Below, piece by piece: positions 28,025 through 37,348 of a DNA stretch of 46,797 bases. The stretch is from Flavobacteriales bacterium (GTDB lineage: Bacteria; Bacteroidota; Bacteroidia; Flavobacteriales_F; PHOS-HE28): the NCBI GenBank assembly GCA_020635715.1, contig JACJZG010000023.1:1-46797 (forward strand). Reading direction: 5' to 3'. Within the stretch, counting starts at the first letter, position 1, and each line of letters opens with the position of its first letter. A program made the position numbers and the translations under genes. The notes below the pieces were generated by a model. That model searched no databases, was not told the origin of the DNA, and saw only the letters and a list, made by a program, of their open reading frames with translations.

Positions 28025-28566
28025 CGTGCTGCGATATGGTCCAGTACGAAATCAACCCGTTCCGGCACCGGCAAGACCGGCACCATCACGATCGGGCACG
28101 GATAGGACCGGTACACCTCGATGATCAGCTGGTGGATCCGGATCTGCTCCTCTTCATCCTCCCGGCGCGCGTAGTCCTGGATCAGGGGCAGGCGGTCGAG
28201 GATGAAGACCGTGCGGTAGCAATACCTGTTGCACTGATCCTCGAGGCGTTCGTCGTAGGGCAGGCCAAGGAAGCGGTAGTACGCCATGGCATCAGGCAGG
28301 GCGCGATCAAGGAAGACGCTCTGCTCCGGATCGAGCCTGGATTCCTCCTCGATCTGCATGTCCAGCACGCCGAGCTGGAACTTCTCAGCGTTCGCGCGTA
28401 TCTCCTCCACGGTCCGGCCACGTGCTTTCATCGTATCGATGTAATGGCGGGCGTGCTCGATGGTGGTGGCATACCCGCGACTGGCGAGCTCCTGCACCAA
28501 GGTGGTCTTTCCGGTGCAAGGGCCTCCAGTGATCACGTTCCAGTTGGTGATGATCTCCTTGGTCAT
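28021..28566 (-). CDS. P-loop NTPase, AAA_28/NadR-kinase-like
   Basis: A 181-residue P-loop protein. The Walker A motif GGPCTGKTTL (about 14-23) stands near the N-terminus, followed by RGYATTIEHARHYID and SVFLDRALPDAMAYYRFLG. This is the layout of small nucleotide-kinase-like proteins such as the NadR kinase domain. Its ATG (28566) overlaps the stop of the ATP-cone/nuclease gene, and its stop overlaps the copB ATG, so three unrelated activities are translationally coupled. The substrate is unknown. A longer frame from 28677 reads through the neighbouring gene and is rejected. Confidence 0.8.
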   Translation of the reverse strand: MTKEIITNWNVITGGPCTGKTTLVQELASRGYATTIEHARHYIDTMKARGRTVEEIRANAEKFQLGVLDMQIEEESRLDPEQSVFLDRALPDAMAYYRFLGLPYDERLEDQCNRYCYRTVFILDRLPLIQDYARREDEEEQIRIHQLIIEVYRSYPCPIVMVPVLPVPERVDFVLDHIAAR

Positions 28567-29414
28567 GGTTCGGTGTTCGCTGTCAATTCCTTCGCCTCGG
28601 CCAGGATCCTCCCAACGCGGTTGCCCTGCACACCTGCGGCCTCCAGAAGCGAGGCGTTCTTGAGAAGTGTTGTGCACAACACGACCCCATTATTGAGCAG
28701 CCTCTCCTTCTCGCTTCGCTTCAAGGTGCTGAGGCATGTGATGGGGTGCAGGCCGCTGGCATCGATGCGCTCCCGGAGGCTGCCATGGCGCGGATGGTCC
28801 CAGCTCACCAGCTCCATGCCCATGCAGGTGCCGTAAGCGATGGCATCGCTGGTGAATCGTGTGTTGGTGACCACCCAGCCCTGGTGGAACTTGTTGTCAT
28901 GACCGGGCCGCTCCTTCCACAGCCGTTCCACGTCCACGAAGCGCGAGCGAACGTAGAGCGGCACCTGTACGTGGCATCTCCGCGCGGGATCGCCGTGGAA
29001 CTTGCACTCGACCATGTGGTGCCGGTCGTCCTTCTCCGCCACCACGTCCACCTCGTGCGACACGCAATGGCCCTGCACGATGACGCCCACCTGCACCTTG
29101 TATCCTTGGTGTTTCAGCAGCTCGCCCACGAACCGCTCGAAGGGGAATCCCGTCGGCCCCAGCTCCACGATGGCCTGCTTCAACTTGTAGCGGCCGGCCA
29201 CACGCTTTGAGCGAGCACGAAGTTGCGCGAAGGCCTTCCGGTAGATGGTCTTGGTGCTCATGCCCCCCACCAGTTCCTCCAACACCGTACGGGTGACCAC
29301 CTCGGTCAGTTCCGCGCCCGCACCGCTCCGCTCCAGTGCGGATCGCAAACGCATCTCGTCGAATGGCACGAGTTCCCCGCTGGCTTTGCGAACGTGGACG
29401 GTTTCGGCGGTCAT
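28563..29414 (-). CDS. ATP-cone plus Mrr-type restriction endonuclease-like protein
   Basis: A 283-residue fusion. Residues 1-90 are an ATP-cone (HVRKASGELVPFDEMRLRSALERSG...STKTIYRKAFAQLRA), the nucleotide-sensing module of ribonucleotide reductases and NrdR. Then comes a PD-(D/E)XK nuclease-like domain: FERFVGELLKHQGYKV, HEVDVVAEKDD and MVECKFHG (D123, E136, K138). The C-terminal part resembles a helical lid with a possible helix-hairpin-helix. It is the first gene of the copB set and overlaps the next by 4 bases. Functional guesses: (d)ATP-gated DNA cleavage or a degenerate regulator; neither is proven. Confidence 0.82.
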   Translation of the reverse strand: MTAETVHVRKASGELVPFDEMRLRSALERSGAGAELTEVVTRTVLEELVGGMSTKTIYRKAFAQLRARSKRVAGRYKLKQAIVELGPTGFPFERFVGELLKHQGYKVQVGVIVQGHCVSHEVDVVAEKDDRHHMVECKFHGDPARRCHVQVPLYVRSRFVDVERLWKERPGHDNKFHQGWVVTNTRFTSDAIAYGTCMGMELVSWDHPRHGSLRERIDASGLHPITCLSTLKRSEKERLLNNGVVLCTTLLKNASLLEAAGVQGNRVGRILAEAKELTANTEP

Positions 29415-29761
29415 GGATCAGGTATGCGGATGGATGCGTTCCTACTACGTGTGTGTTCAGCGGATCACGCCGCGCAACAGCGGCACGGTCACAAAGCAAA
29501 CGCCCAAGGATCCGGGCTGCTTACACTATTCGGGGAATTCCTAGCATGCTACATCCGCCCCGGGCGGCGGCGACCATTCGCATGGATCTGTGGTGAAAGG
29601 TGGTATGAACTTGACACGGTGTCTTGCTCCCGTGATCAGGCGTGTGTCGAGGCCTCGTTCGAAGGGCATTACTGCGATCAACGGTCGGGCGGCCACACCC
29701 CCAACATCGGATCAGGCGGCCACATTCGGCCACGGGGTCGAGGTAAGCAACGGTGGTGATC
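29415..29761. other. Gene-free stretch between the nuclease gene and the DUF305 gene
   Basis: No convincing gene is seen in these 347 bases on either strand; the frames that cross it lack family features and composition like the neighbours. It must hold the promoter of the copB set on the - strand, but no clear -7/-33 pair was recognised. Its left-hand side near 29688-29733 holds short repeats that resemble insertion-sequence ends. Confidence 0.5.
29688..29733. repeat. Short direct repeats, possible remnant of an IS21-type end
   Basis: GGCGGCCACA occurs at 29688-29697 and again at 29715-29724 (27-base period), and CGGCCAC follows at 29727-29733. Multiple short terminal repeats with a GGCCAC core are typical of IS21-family ends. 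No transposase is present, so this would be a leftover. Confidence 0.35.
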
Positions 29762-30220
29762 TCACTGTTCCGCACCGAGGCGCTCCAAGAGCGAATCCAT
29801 CTCAGCTATCTCCTTCAGTTGTGCCTTGATGATACGATCGGCCAGGTCCCTGACCCGTGGGTCTGTGATGCTCGCGTTGCGGCTGGTGAGAATGGCCGAG
29901 GAGTGATGCGGGATCATCGCTTTCATGTATTGTTCGTCGCCGATGGGTACCTGGGAACGTAGACCGACGAGTGCCAGGACGAAGACGAATGCGGCGCTCG
30001 CGGCGATCACGCGGTTCCGCCCGTGATCGGGGTACATCTGCCCCATCATGCCGAGCATCAACCACGCCATGGGTGCCACCATGAGCAGCGCCATGTACGT
30101 GCGTGTCAGGCTCAGATGGATATGTCCTGCCTCGTAGATGTTCAAGAACATGACGCCGTACATGATGAGGAAGGATAGGCCCAGTGTCAGTAGGAACCTC
30201 GTGTAGTGAGCATGTTTCAT
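29762..30220 (-). CDS. DUF305 membrane protein
   Basis: A 152-residue protein. Three hydrophobic segments (about 8-27, 39-60 and 71-88) lead to a DUF305 domain with DEQYMKAMIPHHSSAI (H105, H106) and a helical end (IIKAQLKEIAEMDSLLERL). DUF305 proteins are frequent in metal, especially copper, gene clusters; the HH and Met residues probably bind metal. The ATG at 30220 is chosen because the upstream in-frame extension has no family likeness. It stands alone between the copB set and the secreted oxidase genes on the same strand. Confidence 0.85.
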   Translation of the reverse strand: MKHAHYTRFLLTLGLSFLIMYGVMFLNIYEAGHIHLSLTRTYMALLMVAPMAWLMLGMMGQMYPDHGRNRVIAASAAFVFVLALVGLRSQVPIGDEQYMKAMIPHHSSAILTSRNASITDPRVRDLADRIIKAQLKEIAEMDSLLERLGAEQ

Positions 30221-30386
30221 GATCGTGTCGAATTGGTCATTTCCACTCAGCACGGTCCGCGCCAGAGCGGCCGTTATGAGGCCCGCTGGGTCGCAGAAGC
30301 CTTCCGCCACGCAGTCTTGGGTCCGGGATCACCTTGCGTATTCACCATTCTATTGGGCCGAGGATCCGGACCGCGAAGAACGGTGC

Positions 30387-32408
30387 TCAGGGAGCCAACA
30401 GGACGAACGGTCTGGATACCGCCCCTCGCTCCGTGTATACGTGTACGAGGTAGGTGCCGGTTGGTAGCTGCGCGGGTAGTTGGATCGGTAGTGCGCTGCT
30501 CCCGGACGACCACTGGCGTGTGAGGAGTTGTCTACCCACGGCATCGAATACCCTCAAGGTCGCATCCTCGCCTATGGCGGAACGGATCGCGGTGATCACC
30601 TGGCCAGCAGCCACGGGGTTCGGGTGCAGTGATAGCCCTAGGACGTTCTGGCGGTCGGCTCCCAAACCCGTGGTGATATCCTGCCCAATGGACACTGAAG
30701 CTGCGATCGACGGGATGTCATCCACCATGGCGAAGAGCATATAATCGCCGCTCATGAGCAGCACGCTGTCCGCGGGCAACTGGGCCGTGATCTGCATACC
30801 GCTTTGGGCGAACGGAAGACGCAATGCTCTGTTCGCATCACTGTGCATGAAATGAGTGACGGCACCGCGCGAAAGGAGCACGACGCTCGTGATGCTGTCC
30901 GCATAGGCCACAGTGAAGGTGATCGAGGTCCCAGTTCGCATGGCGCCGCTGACCGGTCCGATAATAGCGGGCCGTGGACCACGGAACAGGTAGGGTGGAC
31001 TGTACGCTTCGATCACACTGAACGGAGGCTCGTTGCCCGGCGCGCCTTCGCCACCGGCCATGATCACGCGCCCATCCGGTACAAGCAGCGGTACGCTGTG
31101 GTATTCCCGCGCCCAGTTCATATCCGCTACACGCCGCCAGGTATCCGTTGCCGGCTCGTACAGTTCGGCCAGGCGCATGTACCCCCAGGTATTGACGAAC
31201 TGTGGATCGGCCGGATCCTCCTTCCTGCCACCCGTGACCAGGATCCGCTCATCGGGAAGGAGCACCAGGTTCGGCCTGGACCGCACGGGATCATGCGGTT
31301 CTCGTAGACTCCATGTTCCCAGGGTCGGGTCGTACACCTCCACAAGCCTGCCGTACGCCGGGGGCGAGAAGCTCATATAGCCGATGGCTACCACCTCGAC
31401 GTCCGGCATCAAGATGAGCTGATGGTCGGCATGGTCCCCGTTCGGCATGCGCGGGCCTTGCACAAAGTCCCCTGTCAACTCCCACTGGTTCGTGGAAGGA
31501 TCGAAGAGCTGTGGCGGACGATGGGTCATGAGCACACGGCCATCGTGAAGAACGACTATGGGCGACACCTCGTTCCCCAGGGCAAGTGAATCCGTCCATT
31601 GACTTGTACCGGTCGCTGGATCGTACACCTCGCTGCTCCTGGTGCGTTGGGGGTTGTTCTGGTTCCCGCCGCCAGCGATCAACACCCTTTCGTCCGGCAA
31701 TTTGATCGTGGTGGGGTACCACCGGTAGTCGAGCATAAGGCCCATGGCCTGCCATTGACCGGCCACCGGGTCGAACGATTTCACCAGGCGCGTGCCCGGG
31801 CCATAGACCTCCTGGTTAGTTCCCCCGAAGAAGACCACGCGGCCAGAAGGCACAGGCACCGGCCCAACGCAGCCTTGGATCGACGCGGCTCCCGGGCAGG
31901 CCACCACGTTATTCATGGCCGGGTCGTAGTAGAACGGATCGACCGTGGTATGACAGTAGAAGATGCGGTCGTCCCGTAGGAGCACGGCGAGGTCGGTGCC
32001 ACCCAGGGGTTCGGGCGCGTTCATGATCACCTGCCATTGGCCGGGATCGGTCTCGGGCCCAAGAACACGATCGATCACCGTACTCCCGGAGATCGCGAAG
32101 GTGGTGTCCGTATAACGCATCCCGCGCATCGCGAAGCCCATGGAATATAACCCCACGGCAGGGGCGACGATCGAGTAGCTGCCATCCGATGCGGAGCGCG
32201 TTTCGGCGAACACGAAGAGGTCCGCATTGTACAAGGTCACGCGTACCCCCGATAGCCCATCGCCACCATCGCTCACGACCCCACTGATCGTTTGGGCCGA
32301 AGCTGATGCGACCACCACCGCCCAGGTGACGAGGACCGCCAGCAGCGGTCGGAGTCCACCCGGCCTGCGACCCCGTGCCGACCGACCCGCTTCAAGTCTA
32401 CCGCGCAT
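30387..32408 (-). CDS. T9SS-secreted galactose oxidase-like protein (candidate copper radical oxidase)
   Basis: A 673-residue protein: a signal peptide (LLAVLVTWAVVVASASA), a carboxypeptidase-regulatory-like domain (SGVVSDGGDGLSGVRVTLYNAD), a kelch-type seven-bladed propeller, a DUF1929 Ig-like domain, and a T9SS sorting domain ending in RPFVLLAP. The residues of the galactose oxidase copper site can be placed: C180 and Y231 for the Cys-Tyr cofactor, Y436-H437 (REYHS) and H519 (AVTHF). Their spacing is close to that in galactose oxidase (C228, Y272, Y495, H496, H581). Substrate unknown. ATG 32408 is preferred to an upstream GTG. Confidence 0.85.
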   Translation of the reverse strand: MRGRLEAGRSARGRRPGGLRPLLAVLVTWAVVVASASAQTISGVVSDGGDGLSGVRVTLYNADLFVFAETRSASDGSYSIVAPAVGLYSMGFAMRGMRYTDTTFAISGSTVIDRVLGPETDPGQWQVIMNAPEPLGGTDLAVLLRDDRIFYCHTTVDPFYYDPAMNNVVACPGAASIQGCVGPVPVPSGRVVFFGGTNQEVYGPGTRLVKSFDPVAGQWQAMGLMLDYRWYPTTIKLPDERVLIAGGGNQNNPQRTRSSEVYDPATGTSQWTDSLALGNEVSPIVVLHDGRVLMTHRPPQLFDPSTNQWELTGDFVQGPRMPNGDHADHQLILMPDVEVVAIGYMSFSPPAYGRLVEVYDPTLGTWSLREPHDPVRSRPNLVLLPDERILVTGGRKEDPADPQFVNTWGYMRLAELYEPATDTWRRVADMNWAREYHSVPLLVPDGRVIMAGGEGAPGNEPPFSVIEAYSPPYLFRGPRPAIIGPVSGAMRTGTSITFTVAYADSITSVVLLSRGAVTHFMHSDANRALRLPFAQSGMQITAQLPADSVLLMSGDYMLFAMVDDIPSIAASVSIGQDITTGLGADRQNVLGLSLHPNPVAAGQVITAIRSAIGEDATLRVFDAVGRQLLTRQWSSGSSALPIQLPAQLPTGTYLVHVYTERGAVSRPFVLLAP

Positions 32409-32456
32409 CGGGGTGAAGAAGGATGAAATTGGAGAGCAAAGCGTCACAGTAGGACA

Positions 32457-34706
32457 TTACTCCTGCAATAGAATGATGGGCCGGGTGATCACCTGGTGTG
32501 CTCCGCGCACGGTCAACAGATAGGTGCCCGATGCGAGACCTCCCAGATCCAACACGTCCTCGGCCCCGGTGAGCACGAAGTTGCGGGCTCGCTCGCCCGT
32601 GGTGGTGAGCAGTTCGGCTGCCAATTGACCACCGAGACCGGCTGTCCTTATCCGAACGTGGCCCGCGCTGGGGTTCGGGAATAGAGCCAGTTCCGCCCCG
32701 GTTCGCTCGGCGATCCCTACAGCCATCCCAACCTGTACATCATCGATGTACAGGTTGTTGCCCCAGTTGCTCTCCGCCTCGAACAGGAGGATCACTTCCG
32801 ATTCACCAAGGACCGTAGCCAGATCCACCTGTTCCGCTCGCCATTGCGTTGCAGCTGGGGTGAACGCGGAAGTGAGCGGTGTGCCCGTGGAAAGCGTATT
32901 GCCTTGTTTGCTGTAAAGGGTGTTCCAGGTGCTCCCGCAATCCGTGCTCGCCTTCACACGCAGCGCATCGGTACTGCTGCTGTTGTACTGACGGTACGCC
33001 ACATGAAAGGCCAGCTCAGTTCCAACAGGCGCGCTGCTAAGGTCAAGGGTCGGCAGCATCATGTGGTCCTTCTGACCCGTCACGTTCATCTCCCCGGAGT
33101 AATTGTCCATCTTCAGGCAGGCCGAGCTCCAGCCCATGCCACTGGCGTTCGTGACCCGTTGCATGAACAGGTTTGGATTGAAATGCACGTACTGCCAGTC
33201 CTGCGGAGGGAACTGGGTGCCCTCGAACCCCTCATTAAATGGGAGACCCTGCGCGGGGCTTAGTGAACGGAAGGCTCCCCGTATCTCGTTGTTGAGCGGG
33301 CCCATATCCAAAGTGCCATTGGGCATGGTCGTCCACACAGCAAGCTCATGACTGCCCGGATCGATCGAGCTGGATGGCAGGGTCACGTTCGTTGTGGACC
33401 CGGGAGCAAGCATTCCGGACCATGAGAACGGGACCGCAGGACCGCCATCAACCGCGTACAGGATGTCGACCGAGGTCAGGTCGTTGTTCCCTGCGTTGGC
33501 CAATTCCACTTCGGGTACGATGCTCGCGGAGCAGAGGTCGAAGGCCGTGGAGTAGAAGTCCGGTCGACTCGCGATCGTCGCCGGGGCCGTGATCGCCCTG
33601 ATAGCAGCGTCGTCCGTCATGTCAACGGGATCGATCCGGACCACTTTGTTCCCGGTGTAGTGCGCAAACCAGATCCTCCCGTCCGGTCCCACCTTCACAC
33701 CCATGATGCCCGCTTGACCCGTGGCTACCGTACCAAGCAGAGCAGGTGTACCGGTCACGTCGTAGATCCGGATGTCACCGGTGGTATTGTCGCTCACGAT
33801 CAAACGGCCATCCACGTAGTCCATGCCACACGGCTGTCCTTCGGTCCAGGTGTCCACGATCTCCACCGTTGCATTCTCCACTTTCTTGTAGCTCGAGAGC
33901 GGCTCGTTCGACGTTGATGGCACGGAGAGATTCCCCGTTACATCGCCGGACATCGTATTGAGCCGCTTGATCTGCTTGGTCCCACCATCGATGTAGTAGA
34001 GCCAGTGGTCCACACGGTCCAGCACCATGTGGCTGGGGATGTTCGGCACACGGGAGACAGTAACGTCCGTGTACCGCCAGATCTTGCCTGCACTGTGGTC
34101 ATCATATCCGGATCCGTGGTCCGCCACGAAATCATAGCGGCAGATGTTGCCGTTGTGACCGTCCATCACCCAGTACACTTTCAGCGAGTCCGATGCTATG
34201 CCCATGGCGTAGGGGCTCTGATGGAGCATGTCCAGATGGCTGCCCAAAGGATAACCGGTCACCCAATTGTTCTGGAACACCGTTGCGAAGTTCCCGGGAT
34301 CGCCGGACCAAAGTGCCGGCCCCATGAAGGTGGAAGAGGCGGATGCGGTGTTCTGCACCTCACTCACTGCGGCCCACTCGCCGTTGTCGGAGAAGGCCAT
34401 GGCGCAGGCCTGGACCATGAAGTGACCACTGTGCGAGTCCTTCCTGTACTCGCTCACCTGATCGGGCATCCCGGCATTCCGGACGATCACCATGCTGCCA
34501 CCATTGCTCCCCCCGCGGTTCATCACCCACAGCTCGTTGGTGTACGGCTTGAAGTCAAGGTCCCGTGGCTGGCTCACCTGATCGGAGCTGGTCACGATGT
34601 TCGTGTAGGTGAGCGCATCGGTCAGATAGCGATCAACGCAACCGGATTGCGCGCCGGCCGCTTGGAATATGCCGCATACGGCCACTAGTGTCATCGTCCT
34701 TTTCAT
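32457..34706 (-). CDS. T9SS-secreted propeller / choice-of-anchor protein
   Basis: A 749-residue secreted protein with a signal peptide (LVAVCGIFQAAGA). The first ~400 residues read as an NHL/SMP-30-like beta-propeller (KIWRYTDVTVSRVPNIPSHMVLDRVDHWLYYIDG, CGMDYVDGRLIVSDNTTGDIRIYD, GVKVGPDGRIWFAHYTGNKVVRIDP). An Ig-like segment and a jelly-roll of the choice-of-anchor J type (FNEGFEGTQFPPQDW...YIDDVQVG) follow, then a sorting domain (LALFPNPSAGHVRI...RPIILLQE). No catalytic residues were recognised. It lies 48 bases upstream of the galactose oxidase-like gene in the same direction. Confidence 0.8.
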   Translation of the reverse strand: MKRTMTLVAVCGIFQAAGAQSGCVDRYLTDALTYTNIVTSSDQVSQPRDLDFKPYTNELWVMNRGGSNGGSMVIVRNAGMPDQVSEYRKDSHSGHFMVQACAMAFSDNGEWAAVSEVQNTASASSTFMGPALWSGDPGNFATVFQNNWVTGYPLGSHLDMLHQSPYAMGIASDSLKVYWVMDGHNGNICRYDFVADHGSGYDDHSAGKIWRYTDVTVSRVPNIPSHMVLDRVDHWLYYIDGGTKQIKRLNTMSGDVTGNLSVPSTSNEPLSSYKKVENATVEIVDTWTEGQPCGMDYVDGRLIVSDNTTGDIRIYDVTGTPALLGTVATGQAGIMGVKVGPDGRIWFAHYTGNKVVRIDPVDMTDDAAIRAITAPATIASRPDFYSTAFDLCSASIVPEVELANAGNNDLTSVDILYAVDGGPAVPFSWSGMLAPGSTTNVTLPSSSIDPGSHELAVWTTMPNGTLDMGPLNNEIRGAFRSLSPAQGLPFNEGFEGTQFPPQDWQYVHFNPNLFMQRVTNASGMGWSSACLKMDNYSGEMNVTGQKDHMMLPTLDLSSAPVGTELAFHVAYRQYNSSSTDALRVKASTDCGSTWNTLYSKQGNTLSTGTPLTSAFTPAATQWRAEQVDLATVLGESEVILLFEAESNWGNNLYIDDVQVGMAVGIAERTGAELALFPNPSAGHVRIRTAGLGGQLAAELLTTTGERARNFVLTGAEDVLDLGGLASGTYLLTVRGAHQVITRPIILLQE

Positions 34707-34772
34707 GTGGGGGGGTATCAAGGTGTTCGTTCGTCCGGTCGATCATGCGGATCCGGAACCGCACTTACAAGT

Positions 34773-35516
34773 CTAGCGCTTTACGAAGCGGCTGCTTCCC
34801 ATTGCGCCCTCGGTGCTTGTCAGCTCCAAGAGATAGGCACCGCTGCGCAATGCGCCAATGTCGATGGCCCCCGCGACAACGGATGTGCTCATCACCACAC
34901 GACCCTCCATATCGAGCACCCGTGCCCGTGACCAACCGTTGCCGCTTACGAAGATCCGATCGTCGGCAGGGTCCGGTGAAACGGTGAAGGCCGTGGAATG
35001 TCGTTCGCTGATCCCGTTCACCCCGGCAAGTGCATCGTTGATCGCAGCGACCAGCGCCGGGTTGTCCGAGGCACCATACCCCTGCTCATTGTAGAATACG
35101 CCATGTTCGCTGCCACCGCCGAGCACGATGATCGTGGGCATGCCCATGCCGCCGTAATAGGTGGTCTGAGCGCTCATGCCTGCGAAGACCATGTGCGTGA
35201 ACGCGTTGGTGTTCTTCCAACTGTTCATTTGCGCACAGGTGATCGAGTTGGTGTACCCGATGCTGTAGAACCTGACCCTGTCAGGATCATTCGTGTTCGG
35301 GATCACGTCGTCCGTGATGGCATGGCTTGCCACCACGCACGGCGAGCAGCCCATCATCACCAGATCGATGATCACGGCATTGCCGGCGTCAAGGTCTGCG
35401 AACAGCTGATGTTGCATGCCGTCGCAGTCGGCGGCGGTGAAGTCGAGCGCAGTGGTCTGCGCATTCGCTCCGATGGCAAGGAGCAGGGCTGTTGAAAGAA
35501 TAGTGATCGTTCTCAT
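34773..35516 (-). CDS. T9SS-secreted thioredoxin-like protein
   Basis: A 247-residue protein. After the signal peptide (ITILSTALLLAIGANA) comes a thioredoxin-like domain with LVMMGCSPCVVASH (CSPC active site), a cis-Pro region (GGMGMPTIIVLGG) and an unpaired Cys in TCAQMNSW. A sorting domain ends the protein (FTVSPDPADDRIFV...SSRFVKR). The CSPC pair could reduce or shuttle disulfides or carry copper to the oxidases on either side. The ATG at 35516 is used; the longer frame runs into the multicopper oxidase gene out of frame. Confidence 0.82.
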   Translation of the reverse strand: MRTITILSTALLLAIGANAQTTALDFTAADCDGMQHQLFADLDAGNAVIIDLVMMGCSPCVVASHAITDDVIPNTNDPDRVRFYSIGYTNSITCAQMNSWKNTNAFTHMVFAGMSAQTTYYGGMGMPTIIVLGGGSEHGVFYNEQGYGASDNPALVAAINDALAGVNGISERHSTAFTVSPDPADDRIFVSGNGWSRARVLDMEGRVVMSTSVVAGAIDIGALRSGAYLLELTSTEGAMGSSRFVKR

Positions 35517-35551
35517 GAGGTTGCGCCTTGGCCCGGCGTGGGCTTGTTGGT

Positions 35552-37279
35552 TCAGTGTTGAAGTATGAAGCGGGCCTGGTAGGTGCGCGCCAGCCCTGAG
35601 CGCGGATGCAGTCGTAGCGTGTATGCTCCGTTCGCAAGGAAAGAGAGGTCGATCGTGGTGCCGGGCGCCGTTAGGAAGGTGGTCGACCGTGCGACCGTGC
35701 GACCGGTCGCGTCGAGCACCACCCACTCGGCCGCGCCCTCGGCTCCCGCCGCGCGGAACAGCACGGAGCCATCTGAGCTGGGGTTCGGTGCTATGTAAAG
35801 GGTGTTCCCGGCACCGGAAGGCTCACCAATGGCGTTCGGGTCCACCACCAGGAACTGACCCATCATGCCCTCATCCTCGTGCATGAGGATGTGGCAATGG
35901 TACATGTAGGGCACATCGGGATCGGCGAAGTCATCGAAACGCGTGATCACCCTCACGGTGCCGTTGGCGGGCACGAAGACCACGTCCTTCCGGCCTTGCT
36001 CCTGTGGAGGAACCGGTTGTCCATTGCGGTCAAGCACATGGAACTGGATGTCGTGGATGTGGAAGGGGTGTCCAACAGCGGTGTTGTTCGTGATCGTCCA
36101 TATCTCGGTCGAGCCCAGCAGGACGGTCTCATTGATCACATCCATCTCGAAGAGCGCACCGTTTATCATGATCGGCCCTTCGACCATGCCCACAGGCCCC
36201 ATCACCTCAGGTGTGAACACGAATTGTCGCGTTACAGTGGCATCCGCCTCCTCATAAGGTTCCACAAGGGCCAGGGCCGCGGGGATGGTGGTGACCGGTG
36301 CCGCTGTCGGAGGCCCAACGGTGATGCGCAGCACCCTGAAATCGGAACCGTTCAGGCCGTTCTCGTAGTACGCATCAGGCGTGGCGCCCATCATGCTCAC
36401 ATCAGCCGAGCCCATGGTCCCATTGGGTAGTTCGCTTCCATAGCTCATCAACTCGAAGACCTGGCCCTCCATGCCCCCGAGGTCGAGCAGCACCTCCGCG
36501 CGCTCGCCATTGGTGAGGAACTGCCGCGTGAGCGGTACGGGCGCAGCCAGCAGACCCCCGTCCGTGGCGATCGTCCGGAAGACCATGCCATTGCTGAAGC
36601 CGAGCAGGAAGGTCCGTTCGTTCGACCCGTTCAGGCAACGTAAACGAACGATCTGCGCAGGAAGCGTGACCTGCGCCTCCCTCACCCCATTCGTCACCAC
36701 CACGGTGTCCAGTCCCGTATGGAGCATGATCTGGCCGTCCACGATGGGCTTGGTCTGCAGGATCAACGGGATGTCGTCGACGCCATACGTTCGCGGCAGG
36801 TCCAGGGCAGCTTCCTCCGCATCGCGGACGATGATCATGCCCGCAGCGCCTTTGGTCACCTGGTAGTCGGTTAGGCCGTGCGCGTGGGGGTGATACCAGT
36901 AGGTGGACGCCTTATCGAGCACGGTGAACGAGGGACTCCATGTGGTGCCGGGCATGATCAAGGAGTGTGGGCCACCGTCATGCTCAGGCGCAACATGCAG
37001 GCCATGCCAATGCGTGGTCGTCAGGTCGGGCATGGTGTTCGTCACGTTCAATGTCACCTCTTGTCCCTGGTCCAAGACGATGGTAGGCCCCAACAGATCA
37101 CCATTGTACCCATAGGTCTCGATCAGTTCACCGGGATGGAACTCCCAGGAGCCCTCCTGTAGCTGAAGGTCGATGTTGGAGCCGGAGATCAAGGGTGGTA
37201 TTGGCAGGTCGTTCTGGGCACGCAAGGTGACCGTGCACAGGCTGCTTATCGTGGATATGGAAAGGAGAACGCTTCTCAT
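35552..37279 (-). CDS. T9SS-secreted multicopper oxidase (CueO/CotA-like)
   Basis: A 575-residue three-cupredoxin oxidase with all four copper motifs: THWHGLH (H90, H92), YWYHPHAHG (H130, H132), HPFHIHDIQF and YHCHILMHEDEGMMGQF (His-Cys-His of T1/T3). A Met-rich insertion before the third domain (PEVMGPVGMVEGPIMING) recalls cuprous oxidases. A signal peptide is present and the C-terminus is a sorting domain (LYIAPNPSSDGSVLF...QARFILQH), so it should be exposed at the surface. Likely activity is Cu(I) or phenol oxidation. The ATG at 37279 begins the signal peptide. Confidence 0.93.
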   Translation of the reverse strand: MRSVLLSISTISSLCTVTLRAQNDLPIPPLISGSNIDLQLQEGSWEFHPGELIETYGYNGDLLGPTIVLDQGQEVTLNVTNTMPDLTTTHWHGLHVAPEHDGGPHSLIMPGTTWSPSFTVLDKASTYWYHPHAHGLTDYQVTKGAAGMIIVRDAEEAALDLPRTYGVDDIPLILQTKPIVDGQIMLHTGLDTVVVTNGVREAQVTLPAQIVRLRCLNGSNERTFLLGFSNGMVFRTIATDGGLLAAPVPLTRQFLTNGERAEVLLDLGGMEGQVFELMSYGSELPNGTMGSADVSMMGATPDAYYENGLNGSDFRVLRITVGPPTAAPVTTIPAALALVEPYEEADATVTRQFVFTPEVMGPVGMVEGPIMINGALFEMDVINETVLLGSTEIWTITNNTAVGHPFHIHDIQFHVLDRNGQPVPPQEQGRKDVVFVPANGTVRVITRFDDFADPDVPYMYHCHILMHEDEGMMGQFLVVDPNAIGEPSGAGNTLYIAPNPSSDGSVLFRAAGAEGAAEWVVLDATGRTVARSTTFLTAPGTTIDLSFLANGAYTLRLHPRSGLARTYQARFILQH

Positions 37280-37348
37280 GGTCGGGTTGAATGCAATGCG
37301 ATGGACCGGCAGCAAGGCGCTGCACGGAGAGACCAATTCACCACCGAA

